Shown in pieces: positions 1-5,667 of a DNA stretch of 5,667 bases (its first letter is position 1; every line of letters begins with the position of its first letter). The position numbers and the translations under genes are program-made. The notes under the pieces were generated by a model. That model saw only the letters and a program-made list of their open reading frames with translations, ran no database searches and was not told where the DNA came from. The stretch comes from Nocardioides sp. (lineage in GTDB: Bacteria; Actinomycetota; Actinomycetes; Propionibacteriales; Nocardioidaceae), in contig JAKDNC010000253.1 of NCBI GenBank assembly GCA_030452025.1, forward strand, positions 1 through 5,667, read 5' to 3'.

Positions 1-1
1 T

Positions 2-1228
2 GACTTTGAACCGCAGCTCTCGCTGAACTGGCTCGGGAAGCGCAAGATCGACCGGGTGTCCATCACGGTCGACCCCAACGCGCCGGCCCGTCGACCGACC
101 GCCGTCACACTGATCTGGCCCGGTGGGGAGCGGGACGTCGAGCTCGACGAGCGTGGCCGTGCCCGGTTCCGGTCGATTCGCACGGATCAGCTGAGGGTCC
201 GGATCACCGGTGGCAGCGATGCGGTGTCGATCGACCCCGCCGGGATCGGAAGTCCGTTGCCGGTCGGGATCAGCGAGATCAGGTTCGATGGCCTGCCGCT
301 GGCGCCCCGCGCGCTCTCGAAGCGCGAGCGGGCGTTGCCGTGTGGGTCAGGTCCCACCGTCACCGTCAACCAAGAAGCGCGACGAACACAGATCATCGCG
401 AGTGCCGCCGATCTCTACGCCATGAAGCCGACCGAGGTCACCTGGTGCGACGGCAGCGACATCGACCTGCCCGCCGGCGAGAGTGCCGTGACCGCCGACC
501 GGAGTGACTTCGCGATTCCGGAGCGACTGGACCTCCTCGGATCCAGCTTCAGCCATGAGGTCCTTCCTGCGCGCACTACCGACGAAGGGCCCGTGAGCCG
601 GACGATTCAGCCCTCGGTCGGCTCGACCTACCTGGCTCTTCAGCACAACGCGAACCCGGGTTGGGTCGCCACGCAGGGGGATGAGCAGCTGGAGCCGGTG
701 ACCATCGACGGGTGGAGGCAGGGCTGGCGGACCGATGGCAGCACCGATCCGGTTTCGGCCCGGTTCGCGCCTGATCGCCCCTACCAGTGGGGTCTGGGCG
801 TCGGTCTGCTGCTGCTCGTCGTGCTCGCAGGCTGCGCCCTGCTGAGCCCGCGGCGTTGGCCTGGTGAGGCGCTGCCGGCGCTGCAGGCGCGCCGAATCCC
901 CGACACGCTGCTGTTGCTCACGGGCGTGGCACTGGGAGGTCTTTTCGGCGGATGGCTCGGCCTGCTGGCAGCAGTCGGCGGTATGGCGCTCGGTGGAGCG
1001 ACTCTACGCTGGCTCAGGGACGGAGGGGAGTGGCTCGTGGCGAGCCTGGTCTTCGTTGGTGCCCTCGGATACTTCATCCGCCCGTGGGGCAGCTCCAGCG
1101 GATGGGCAGGGGCCTGGGCCTGGCCCCACTACCTGGTGCTGGTCGCGCTGTCCGCAGCCCTAGTCGTGGCCGCGGAGCCCCGCCCGAGGTTCTTGAGCCG
1201 CATGAAGGGCAGCTCGATCAAGCGGTAG
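2..1228 (+). CDS. aftD: AftD-like alpha-(1->3)-arabinofuranosyltransferase, C-terminal part (5' end outside window)
   Basis: The frame is open from base 2, so this is a 5'-truncated gene with 408 codons visible; the GTG at 56 is internal, not a start. AftD enzymes are GT-C glycosyltransferases of roughly 1,400 residues that add arabinofuranose from a decaprenyl-phosphate donor to arabinan outside the membrane. Recognisable here: a beta-sandwich-like segment (bases 2-210) resembling the carbohydrate-binding modules of AftD; the family-typical LPCGSGPTVTVN (bases 347-382); then NANPGW, DGWRQGW and FAPDRPY (about 650-788), which immediately precede the C-terminal membrane part. About four to five hydrophobic segments follow (794-845, 899-1008, 1031-1080, 1127-1165), ending in a basic tail, SRMKGSSIKR. 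The GT-C catalytic half lies outside the window, so activity cannot be judged. The last 33 codons overlap the convergent acyltransferase gene. The family call is by recognition of sequence pattern; the exact linkage made in this organism is inference. Confidence 0.82.
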   Translation, partial: DFEPQLSLNWLGKRKIDRVSITVDPNAPARRPTAVTLIWPGGERDVELDERGRARFRSIRTDQLRVRITGGSDAVSIDPAGIGSPLPVGISEIRFDGLPLAPRALSKRERALPCGSGPTVTVNQEARRTQIIASAADLYAMKPTEVTWCDGSDIDLPAGESAVTADRSDFAIPERLDLLGSSFSHEVLPARTTDEGPVSRTIQPSVGSTYLALQHNANPGWVATQGDEQLEPVTIDGWRQGWRTDGSTDPVSARFAPDRPYQWGLGVGLLLLVVLAGCALLSPRRWPGEALPALQARRIPDTLLLLTGVALGGLFGGWLGLLAAVGGMALGGATLRWLRDGGEWLVASLVFVGALGYFIRPWGSSSGWAGAWAWPHYLVLVALSAALVVAAEPRPRFLSRMKGSSIKR

Positions 1229-2343
1229 AGGACCTCTGCCGCCGCCACGGAGAGCACCAGGGTCAAGGCCCAGATCTGTGGCCCGTGCCCTTGGAACAGC
1301 TCAAATCCGGTCGACCACATGACGAAGTGCAGGATCGGCAGGTGGATGCAGAAGATCCCGTAGGAGATGTGTCCCAGGTGGCGCAGCCAGGGATGAGCCA
1401 TCACGGCGTGGTACCTCGACGTCGGAGACGTGAAGATCCCGGTGAAGACGAGAGCGCCCCCAATGATGGCGTACAACAGGTTCTTGACCAGTGCGTCGGT
1501 GGTCGTCGCGGCGACCAGAAGGGTTGGCCCGGTCAGGGGAGTCGCAGCGATGAACAGTGACCCGGCGGCGATCGCCCAACAGGTGCCCGGGAGGCTGGAG
1601 AGCAGGTTGACGGAATGGCTCAGGGATCGTGGCGCAGCGCCAGAGGAGTGGAGAACCTGCAGCAGCGCGAGTCCGATGCCGAGCGCGAACCAGATGAGGT
1701 ATGCGGGAAGCCACTCATTGACAGCACGTTCCTCTGCGCCGCGGAATCTGGCGGAGAAACCACCGAGCCAGACGAGGTTGACGACTGCCAGAGCAGTCAG
1801 GACGGCGACCAACCGACGAGGCACCAGACGTTTCCCGCGCCCGACTCCGAGCAGCATGATCGCCGGGAGGGCCACATAGAAGGCGACCTCGGTGGCGAGG
1901 CTCCACATCTGGGTGAGACCCGCCGGCAGCGTGTCCCGCACGTAGATGTCGGTCATGGTGAGGGTGCTCAGCCAGTGCGTCCAGGTCACGCGGCCCTGCT
2001 GGTCGATCAGGGTGAGGGCCAGAACCACCACGACGAGGTAGAGCGGCAGGATTCGGAGGACTCGCTTCCAGAAGTAGCGGCCCACGGCAGGCGCAGCCAG
2101 TCCCAGGTGGGCCCGTGCGATCCAGGGCCGGGAGAGCAGGAACCCGGAGAGCACGAAGAAGACCGCGACACCCACGTCCAGCCGGGCGAGGACCGTGCCC
2201 CACGGGCCGGGCATGGTGTAGGCCCCGGCCCAGAACGCCGTGTGAGTGGTGAGCACCATCAGGGCGCCGACGAGGCGCAACGTGTCCAGCGCCGGGAACT
2301 CGGGGTAGAGGCCGGTGGTCCGCTCGTCCTGTCGTGTGGTCAC
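1129..2343 (-). CDS. Acyltransferase-3 family integral membrane O-acyltransferase
   Basis: A complete 404-residue polytopic membrane protein of the acyltransferase-3 (OafA/NolL-like) type, which moves acyl groups, often acetyl, across the membrane onto sugars or lipids. Family marks, numbered from the GTG at 2343: the R-X10-H motif in the first helix (R23, H34), FFVLSGFLLSRP (62-73), RVLR followed by ILPLY (94-102), WSLATEVAFY (147-156, matching the usual WSL..E..FY), GHISYGIFCIHLPI (324-337) and a terminal ELPF (377-380). About ten hydrophobic helices are visible; there is no fused SGNH domain. I chose GTG 2343 because it overlaps the TGA of the upstream gene as GTGA and has a GGGGGG run six bases before it. 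GTG 2346 is an equal alternative; ATG 2391 would give 420 residues but add a poor arginine-rich extension. It is second in an operon with the GT-C-like gene, suggesting it acylates the same surface glycan or glycolipid. The acceptor and acyl group cannot be read from sequence. Confidence 0.9.
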   Translation of the reverse strand: MTTRQDERTTGLYPEFPALDTLRLVGALMVLTTHTAFWAGAYTMPGPWGTVLARLDVGVAVFFVLSGFLLSRPWIARAHLGLAAPAVGRYFWKRVLRILPLYLVVVVLALTLIDQQGRVTWTHWLSTLTMTDIYVRDTLPAGLTQMWSLATEVAFYVALPAIMLLGVGRGKRLVPRRLVAVLTALAVVNLVWLGGFSARFRGAEERAVNEWLPAYLIWFALGIGLALLQVLHSSGAAPRSLSHSVNLLSSLPGTCWAIAAGSLFIAATPLTGPTLLVAATTTDALVKNLLYAIIGGALVFTGIFTSPTSRYHAVMAHPWLRHLGHISYGIFCIHLPILHFVMWSTGFELFQGHGPQIWALTLVLSVAAAEVLYRLIELPFMRLKNLGRGSAATTRAADSATSTR

Positions 2344-2355
2344 CACTCGCCCCCC
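2340..2355 (-). promoter_or_regulatory. GTGA stop/start overlap with G-run ribosome site (translational coupling)
   Basis: On the minus strand a run of six G (2355-2350) is followed after six bases by GTG 2343-2341, whose last bases form the TGA stop (2342-2340) of the upstream gene. This four-base overlap decides the acyltransferase start and suggests that ribosomes ending the GT-C-like gene restart directly on the acyltransferase. A second GTG lies directly upstream at 2346-2344 in the same frame. Confidence 0.7.
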
Positions 2356-4148
2356 GGGACGGGATTGCCGACTTCGACCTGGTCGACACACATCTTGACT
2401 CCTGACTGGAGTGGCTTGATTTCGACTTCGTCGAATGTGCCTTCGAGCTGCACGAAGAGGTTGTGCACGCCGCTCTCAAGCTCGGTCTCGACCACAGCGT
2501 CGCCAGCCGTGATCCTGACCCTGGTGCTCGATGTCGCGAGATAGCCGATTCGGCCCCACCACGACCAGTTGAAGACCGGGTCCACCAACGGGATGGTCAC
2601 GGCCTTTCCTCCGACCACCCGCCAGCCGCAGTCACGCACCGGACCTGCTTCACCCGTGGTGCCGTTGATCACCGCCTGGCGGACGTGACCTCCTGAGTCC
2701 AGTACGGCCAAGCGGGGGGTCGTGTCCGGGAACCTGAACTTGTCCGACACGAGCGGCAGGAGTCTGCGGGTGGTGTTGTAGGGCTGCGAGTAGCCGGGGA
2801 TCACCGTGGCGGGGACCGCCTGGTCCGCCACCGGGATCTGGTCCTCCTCGCTCACGCTCTCCTGGACGTTCTCGACGTACGCAGCGCCAGGATGATTGTT
2901 GTGCCAGATGTGCGCGTAGGTGGCCGAGCTGATCAGGCCACTGAGGCAGACGGCCGCGACGAGGACGAGGGCCACTGGTGCCAGGGCATGGATGCGCAGT
3001 GGCAACAGAGGTCCCTGCCGCGGAATGCTGGACTCGGCCGATCCGGGAACTTCCATGGTGATGAGTCCCAGGCAGAGCACCAGGATCACCGCCACATCGG
3101 TCAGGTAGCGGTATTCGGCGCCGATGAATGCTCCCGCGATCTGGGCACGGCTCGTGAGCAGCAGCACGTATGCCAGGACCGCGTAGCCGCAGAAGAACAG
3201 CACCGCCCGACCTGTGCGCTCTCGCAGGAGGAAGCACGTCACGACGATCAGGACGAGCATGATTCCCGAAACCGCGGCAGCCAGCGCCGGGGGGTCGGCG
3301 TACCCCGTCGGCGGATTCGAATCGAGCCACGTCCATGGGCCTCCCACCGCACCACTGGACAGGGACGAGCCCAGCATGGTCTCGGCCAGGTCGGAGGCGA
3401 CAGATCGGCCGGCACTGTCGGTGAATACCTGGGGGACCTGAGTCAGGTAATAGGCGGTGTAGACGAACGCCAGAATGCCCACGGTCGTCGCTGCGGGCCA
3501 GAATCGTGCGAGAGCAGCTCGCACGCGCTGAACTGGGGAGCCACTCACGAAGTACCCCAGCAACAAGAAGACCAGCACCGGCAGGACCAACAGGGTCTTG
3601 ACATAGCAGAGCAGCCCGAACGCGAGGGCGCCCAGCGTCGCGGCGAGCCAGCTGGTGCGCCCGGTCCTCAAGTAGCTGACCCAGGCTCCCACTGCGAGGA
3701 AGCAGGCGACTTGCCAAGGCAGCTGGTTGAGACTGGCAGCCCACCACATGAATGCAGGCATCACGATCGCAGTCGTGAGGTAGATCCCCAGAGGCGCCAG
3801 GACTGCCCAACGGGGGCTGAACAGCCGCACGAGCATCCAGAGGCAGGCCAGGCTCGCGAGCGCCTGGAGTCCGAGCGTGATCGTGGCGGCCAAGGCCCAA
3901 TTCACGTGGCCGCTCTCTGCCACGACCCACGCCACGAACCGCCCGAAGGGAATGAACTGGCTGTCCAAGGGTGCGCTCAGGTAGCTCCAGCTCAGCCCAT
4001 CGGCTCGCGCGTCGTAGAGGAGCCGGTAGTCGTCGGTGTAGAACCAGCTCGGGTAGAGCGCCCATGCGCGGAAGACCAGCTGAAGAGCGATCATCCCGAC
4101 CCCGACGGGCACAACAGGATGCACGAGTCGCTTGGTGTCGTCTCCCAT
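2340..4148 (-). CDS. Polytopic membrane protein, GT-C-like putative glycosyltransferase with C-terminal outer domain
   Basis: A protein of 602 residues from ATG 4148, or 617 from GTG 4193. I do not recognise a named gene. Numbered from ATG 4148: helix 1 at about 11-31; a first outer loop carrying the acidic pair in FYTDDYRLL (D39, D40) and SQFIPFGR (64-70); roughly ten more hydrophobic segments to about 408, with KTLL at 184-187 and AEYRYLTD near 344-351; then an outer domain of about 190 residues (413-602) rich in beta-type sequence with two cysteines (C507, C587) that could pair. An acidic pair in the first outer loop after helix 1 of an 11-13 helix protein is the pattern of GT-C enzymes, which use polyprenyl-phosphate sugars. 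Glycosyltransferase function is therefore inference from topology, not from a full motif. Neither start has a strong ribosome site: ATG 4148 drops a charged 15-residue extension, while GTG 4193 would suit a leaderless transcript. The gene is first in the operon with the acyltransferase. Confidence 0.72.
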   Translation of the reverse strand: MGDDTKRLVHPVVPVGVGMIALQLVFRAWALYPSWFYTDDYRLLYDARADGLSWSYLSAPLDSQFIPFGRFVAWVVAESGHVNWALAATITLGLQALASLACLWMLVRLFSPRWAVLAPLGIYLTTAIVMPAFMWWAASLNQLPWQVACFLAVGAWVSYLRTGRTSWLAATLGALAFGLLCYVKTLLVLPVLVFLLLGYFVSGSPVQRVRAALARFWPAATTVGILAFVYTAYYLTQVPQVFTDSAGRSVASDLAETMLGSSLSSGAVGGPWTWLDSNPPTGYADPPALAAAVSGIMLVLIVVTCFLLRERTGRAVLFFCGYAVLAYVLLLTSRAQIAGAFIGAEYRYLTDVAVILVLCLGLITMEVPGSAESSIPRQGPLLPLRIHALAPVALVLVAAVCLSGLISSATYAHIWHNNHPGAAYVENVQESVSEEDQIPVADQAVPATVIPGYSQPYNTTRRLLPLVSDKFRFPDTTPRLAVLDSGGHVRQAVINGTTGEAGPVRDCGWRVVGGKAVTIPLVDPVFNWSWWGRIGYLATSSTRVRITAGDAVVETELESGVHNLFVQLEGTFDEVEIKPLQSGVKMCVDQVEVGNPVPGGEW

Positions 4149-4199
4149 GGTGTTTTCGGAGTCTCGACCACGGGGCCCTCGGTTGAGAATCACGGGGCG

Positions 4200-4227
4200 A
4201 CTATCTCATGGCTCGCTCCCTTGTCAG
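4200..4227 (-). promoter_or_regulatory. Candidate sigma-70-type promoter for the GT-C-like/acyltransferase operon
   Basis: On the minus strand CTGACA (4227-4222, five of six matches to TTGACA) is followed after 16 bases by GATAGT (4205-4200, four of six matches to TATAAT). Transcription would begin near 4193, almost exactly at the upstream GTG candidate start, which would make a leaderless message; with ATG 4148 the leader would be about 45 bases. This is by-eye matching in a short intergenic region and has not been scored. Confidence 0.35.
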
Positions 4228-4250
4228 CGGACGAGAACATGTTTCAGAAT
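4221..4250 (+). promoter_or_regulatory. Candidate sigma-70-type promoter for the DUF3068 gene
   Basis: TTGTCA (4221-4226, five of six matches to TTGACA) is followed after 18 bases by CAGAAT (4245-4250, four of six matches to TATAAT). The leader would be about 70 bases. Its -35 box lies on the same bases as the -35 box of the opposing candidate promoter. A weaker alternative is TTGCTG (4283-4288) with TTCAAT (4307-4312), but that would start transcription inside the ribosome site. Confidence 0.3.
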
Positions 4251-4316
4251 GTGTGATGAGGAAAGACGAACCAACCGGTAACTTGCTGCTAGTCTTTGGC
4301 AACTCATTCAATCCCT

Positions 4317-4324
4317 GGGGAGGG
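4317..4324 (+). promoter_or_regulatory. Strong ribosome binding site of the DUF3068 gene
   Basis: The purine run GGGGAGGG contains the GGAGG core at 4319-4323, six bases before GTG 4330. This is the best ribosome site in the window and fixes the GTG as the start. Confidence 0.8.
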
Positions 4325-4329
4325 TACTA

Positions 4330-5241
4330 GTGCGTAGGATCATCAGTTGGGTGCTGCTCGGGTTGGGTGCATTCCTGCTCGTCACCGCGGTGGTGGCGAA
4401 GGTGTGGGCGCCCGGACAGATCGAGCGAACGCCGCTCGACACCAACGCGACGACGCGACTCGCGGGCACAGCCGACAAGCTGAACCCGTCCACCGGGAAG
4501 ATCGAGGACCTCGACGTCCGGGCGACCAGCTTCACGAAGGCAGACTCGAAGAAGTCCGACAACGACGTCGTGGTCTTCGTCAACACCACCTGCCTGGTGG
4601 TGGACAAGCCCGACACGGCTGACTGTGGTGAGGAGGGAGTCGACAAGAACGCCGACCCCAACGTCATCAGCATCACGACTGAGGTGTTCGCGGCCGATCG
4701 CTACACCGGACTCGCGGTGAACGGGGAGAAGTACCTCCCCGCCGACGCGGAAGAGCGTGAGGGCCTGCAGAACAAGTTCCCCTTCAACACCGAGAAGAAG
4801 GACTACGAGTACTGGGACGGAATGCTCGGAGAGACCGTCACTGCGGCGTACGACGGCACCGAGAAGGTCGACGGGCTCGAGACGTACAGGTTCAAGATCA
4901 AGGTCGAGGACGAGCCGGCCGAGGTCACCTCGGGCATCGACGGCATCTACAGCACCGACACGACGATCTGGATCGAACCCAAGACGGGCGCGATCGTCAA
5001 CCAGGAGCAGCACGAGGTGCGCACCCTGGAGAACGGTGACCCCCTGCTCGACCTCGACCTGGCCTTCACCGACAAGCAGGTCGAGACGAACGTGGACGAT
5101 GCGAAGGACAACGTCGCCCAGTTGGACCTGCTGACCAGCACGGTTCCGCTGCTGGGCTTCATCCTCGGGCCGATCCTCATCGTGATCGGGGTGCTGGGTC
5201 TCGTCCTGTCTCGGCGCAGGGAGCGCACTCACGCCGCCTGA
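4330..5241 (+). CDS. DUF3068 family double-anchored exported protein
   Basis: A complete 303-residue protein. The start is GTG 4330, set by a strong ribosome site six bases upstream. An N-terminal helix (about 5-25) follows MRR, then an acidic outer domain (about 26-268), then a second helix (about 271-294) and a basic SRRRER tail. Both ends should be cytoplasmic and the domain outside. The pattern FPFNTEKKDYEYWD (150-163), followed by DGLETYRFKI (181-190) and IWIEPKTGAIVN (213-224), is what I know from DUF3068 proteins, some of which carry the database label PorA family porin. That label should not be read as shown function: the two-helix layout does not look like a pore. C88 and C99 could form a disulfide. 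It is transcribed away from the GT-C-like operon on a shared intergenic region, and a hairpin follows its stop. No enzymatic residues can be named; the role in the envelope is unknown. Confidence 0.87.
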   Translation: MRRIISWVLLGLGAFLLVTAVVAKVWAPGQIERTPLDTNATTRLAGTADKLNPSTGKIEDLDVRATSFTKADSKKSDNDVVVFVNTTCLVVDKPDTADCGEEGVDKNADPNVISITTEVFAADRYTGLAVNGEKYLPADAEEREGLQNKFPFNTEKKDYEYWDGMLGETVTAAYDGTEKVDGLETYRFKIKVEDEPAEVTSGIDGIYSTDTTIWIEPKTGAIVNQEQHEVRTLENGDPLLDLDLAFTDKQVETNVDDAKDNVAQLDLLTSTVPLLGFILGPILIVIGVLGLVLSRRRERTHAA

Positions 5242-5258
5242 TCCAAGCGTGTCAACCT

Positions 5259-5293
5259 CTGATGGCGTCGGTCCTGCGGGCCGACGCCATCAG
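5259..5293. terminator. Strong hairpin, probable bidirectional terminator
   Basis: CTGATGGCGTCGG (5259-5271) and CCGACGCCATCAG (5281-5293) form a perfect 13-bp stem. Three further pairs (one of them G-T) can close the loop to TGC at 5275-5277. It starts 17 bases after the DUF3068 stop and lies between convergent genes, so it can stop transcription from both sides. No T-run follows on either strand, as is common for actinobacterial terminators. Its right arm contains the TGA stop (5292-5290) of the minus-strand gene. Confidence 0.75.
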
Positions 5294-5667
5294 TCACTCT
5301 GGTCTCGGAGCCTGCCCCAGAGCAACTCGTTGCGGAGCAGCTCCAGCAGCTCCTGCAAGTCCGCGACGGTGTGCTGCGAGGCCCGTGACCGCGCGGTCAC
5401 GATCGTCTGGTCATCCTCGGTGCAGGTGCCGATCGCCACATCGAAGGACGTGCGGGGCGCTGGGTAGAGCTCGAGGGACCGCACGGAGCGCGGGAGCTCC
5501 ACGAGGCCCACCGTGGCGAACATCAAGGGCGACAACTCGCGAGACTGGTTGACCTGCGCGGCGACACGCCGGGCGTTGTAGCGACGGGTCGCCCGGGCGC
5601 CTGCCGACATGACGCGCGCGATGTGGACGCGCCCACGAAGTCGGATCGAGGCGAAGACATCAGAGAG
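5290..5667 (-). CDS. C-terminal part of an unrecognised protein, possibly condensation/PapA/WS-DGAT-like acyltransferase (5' end outside window)
   Basis: The minus-strand frame ends at TGA 5292-5290 and stays open to base 5667, so 125 codons of a 5'-truncated gene are visible. The ATG at 5610 is probably internal because the sequence before it reads as ordinary protein (ASIRLRGRVHIARV). The layout is a basic helical part (RVHIARVMSAGARATRRYNARRV), then a beta segment (SPLMFATVGLVELP), a strand with FDVAIG, then TIVTARSR and a final amphipathic helix (TVADLQELLELLRNEL). That order resembles the end of condensation-fold acyltransferases (NRPS condensation, PapA and WS/DGAT types), where FDV-like and final helix segments close the fold. 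The catalytic HHxxxD would be outside the window, so this is a weak fold-level guess; hypothetical protein is the safe name. There are no membrane helices in the visible part. Confidence 0.6.
   Translation of the reverse strand, partial: LSDVFASIRLRGRVHIARVMSAGARATRRYNARRVAAQVNQSRELSPLMFATVGLVELPRSVRSLELYPAPRTSFDVAIGTCTEDDQTIVTARSRASQHTVADLQELLELLRNELLWGRLRDQSD
5384..5401. repeat. Perfect 18-bp palindrome inside the right-edge gene
   Basis: CGTGACCGCGCGGTCACG reads the same on both strands with no mismatch or spacer. It lies in the codons for the TIVTARSR segment. It may be chance in G/C-rich coding DNA or a protein-binding or cruciform-forming site. Confidence 0.6.

Noticed and set aside
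56..1228. Reading the left-edge gene as a complete 390-residue protein starting at GTG 56
   Set aside because: The frame is open upstream to base 2 and codes for sequence that continues the carbohydrate-binding-like domain, so the gene is truncated by the window edge.
952..1560. Plus-strand frame of 202 codons running from aftD into the acyltransferase region
   Set aside because: No ribosome site or recognisable sequence, and it is out of frame with aftD, whose own frame shows membrane helices to its stop at 1228.
1615..2544. Plus-strand open frame of 309 codons opposite the acyltransferase
   Set aside because: Very rich in E, G, H, P and Q with no family pattern; it crosses the operon junction and is antisense to conserved acyltransferase motifs.
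2650..4065. Minus-strand frame of 471 codons in another register of the GT-C-like gene
   Set aside because: Arginine- and proline-rich out-of-frame product typical of shadow frames; the competing frame has a clean pattern of membrane helices.
2892..4256. Long plus-strand open frame of 454 codons opposite the GT-C-like gene
   Set aside because: The product is rich in R, G, H, E, D and Q with no helices or recognisable motif, and it is antisense to a clearly membrane-type protein. This is the usual result of high G+C codon bias.
4327..5232. Minus-strand open frame of 301 codons covering nearly all of the DUF3068 gene
   Set aside because: It runs in the mirror codon register of the real gene and translates into low-complexity V, L, D and R-rich sequence. 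It has no recognisable domain, while the plus-strand protein shows family motifs and a strong ribosome site.
5249..5552. Short plus-strand frames after the DUF3068 stop
   Set aside because: They run through the terminator hairpin and oppose the minus-strand gene, with serine- and arginine-rich products and no ribosome site.

Overview
The window is a high-G+C actinobacterial chromosome segment, dense with genes for cell-envelope membrane proteins. G/C-rich third codon positions, frequent GTG starts, a 4-base stop/start overlap and an AftD-family arabinofuranosyltransferase all point to Actinomycetota. A Nocardioidaceae-like or related genus is a reasonable guess, but the sequence alone does not settle it. 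I see no mobile element, CRISPR array, tRNA or rRNA, and no gene-free stretch longer than about 180 bases.

Layout, left to right. (1) Bases 2-1228, plus strand: the C-terminal part of an AftD-like arabinofuranosyltransferase, cut by the left edge. (2) Bases 1129-2343, minus strand: a complete acyltransferase-3 family membrane protein that overlaps the end of aftD tail to tail by 100 bases. (3) Bases 2340-4148 (or from 4193), minus strand: a large polytopic membrane protein with glycosyltransferase-C-like features and a C-terminal outer domain. Its TGA stop shares bases with the GTG start of gene 2, so the two form a coupled operon. (4) A divergent intergenic region of about 140-180 bases with candidate promoters facing both ways. 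(5) Bases 4330-5241, plus strand: a complete DUF3068 protein with one membrane helix at each end and an acidic outer domain. (6) A strong hairpin at 5259-5293 between convergent stops. (7) Bases 5290-5667, minus strand: the C-terminal part of a protein cut by the right edge, possibly a condensation/PapA/WS-DGAT-like acyltransferase.

The probable theme is assembly and decoration of surface glycans or glycolipids. AftD adds arabinofuranose outside the membrane. The gene 3-gene 2 pair looks like a lipid-linked sugar transferase plus an O-acyltransferase. The DUF3068 protein is an exported double-anchored protein of unknown role. From memory, Mycobacterium tuberculosis has similar gene types (Rv0226c, Rv0227c, Rv0228 and aftD/Rv0236c) close together, so this may be an old conserved envelope neighbourhood. 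The most interesting unexplained items are the gene 3-gene 2 pair, the DUF3068 protein and the right-edge protein.
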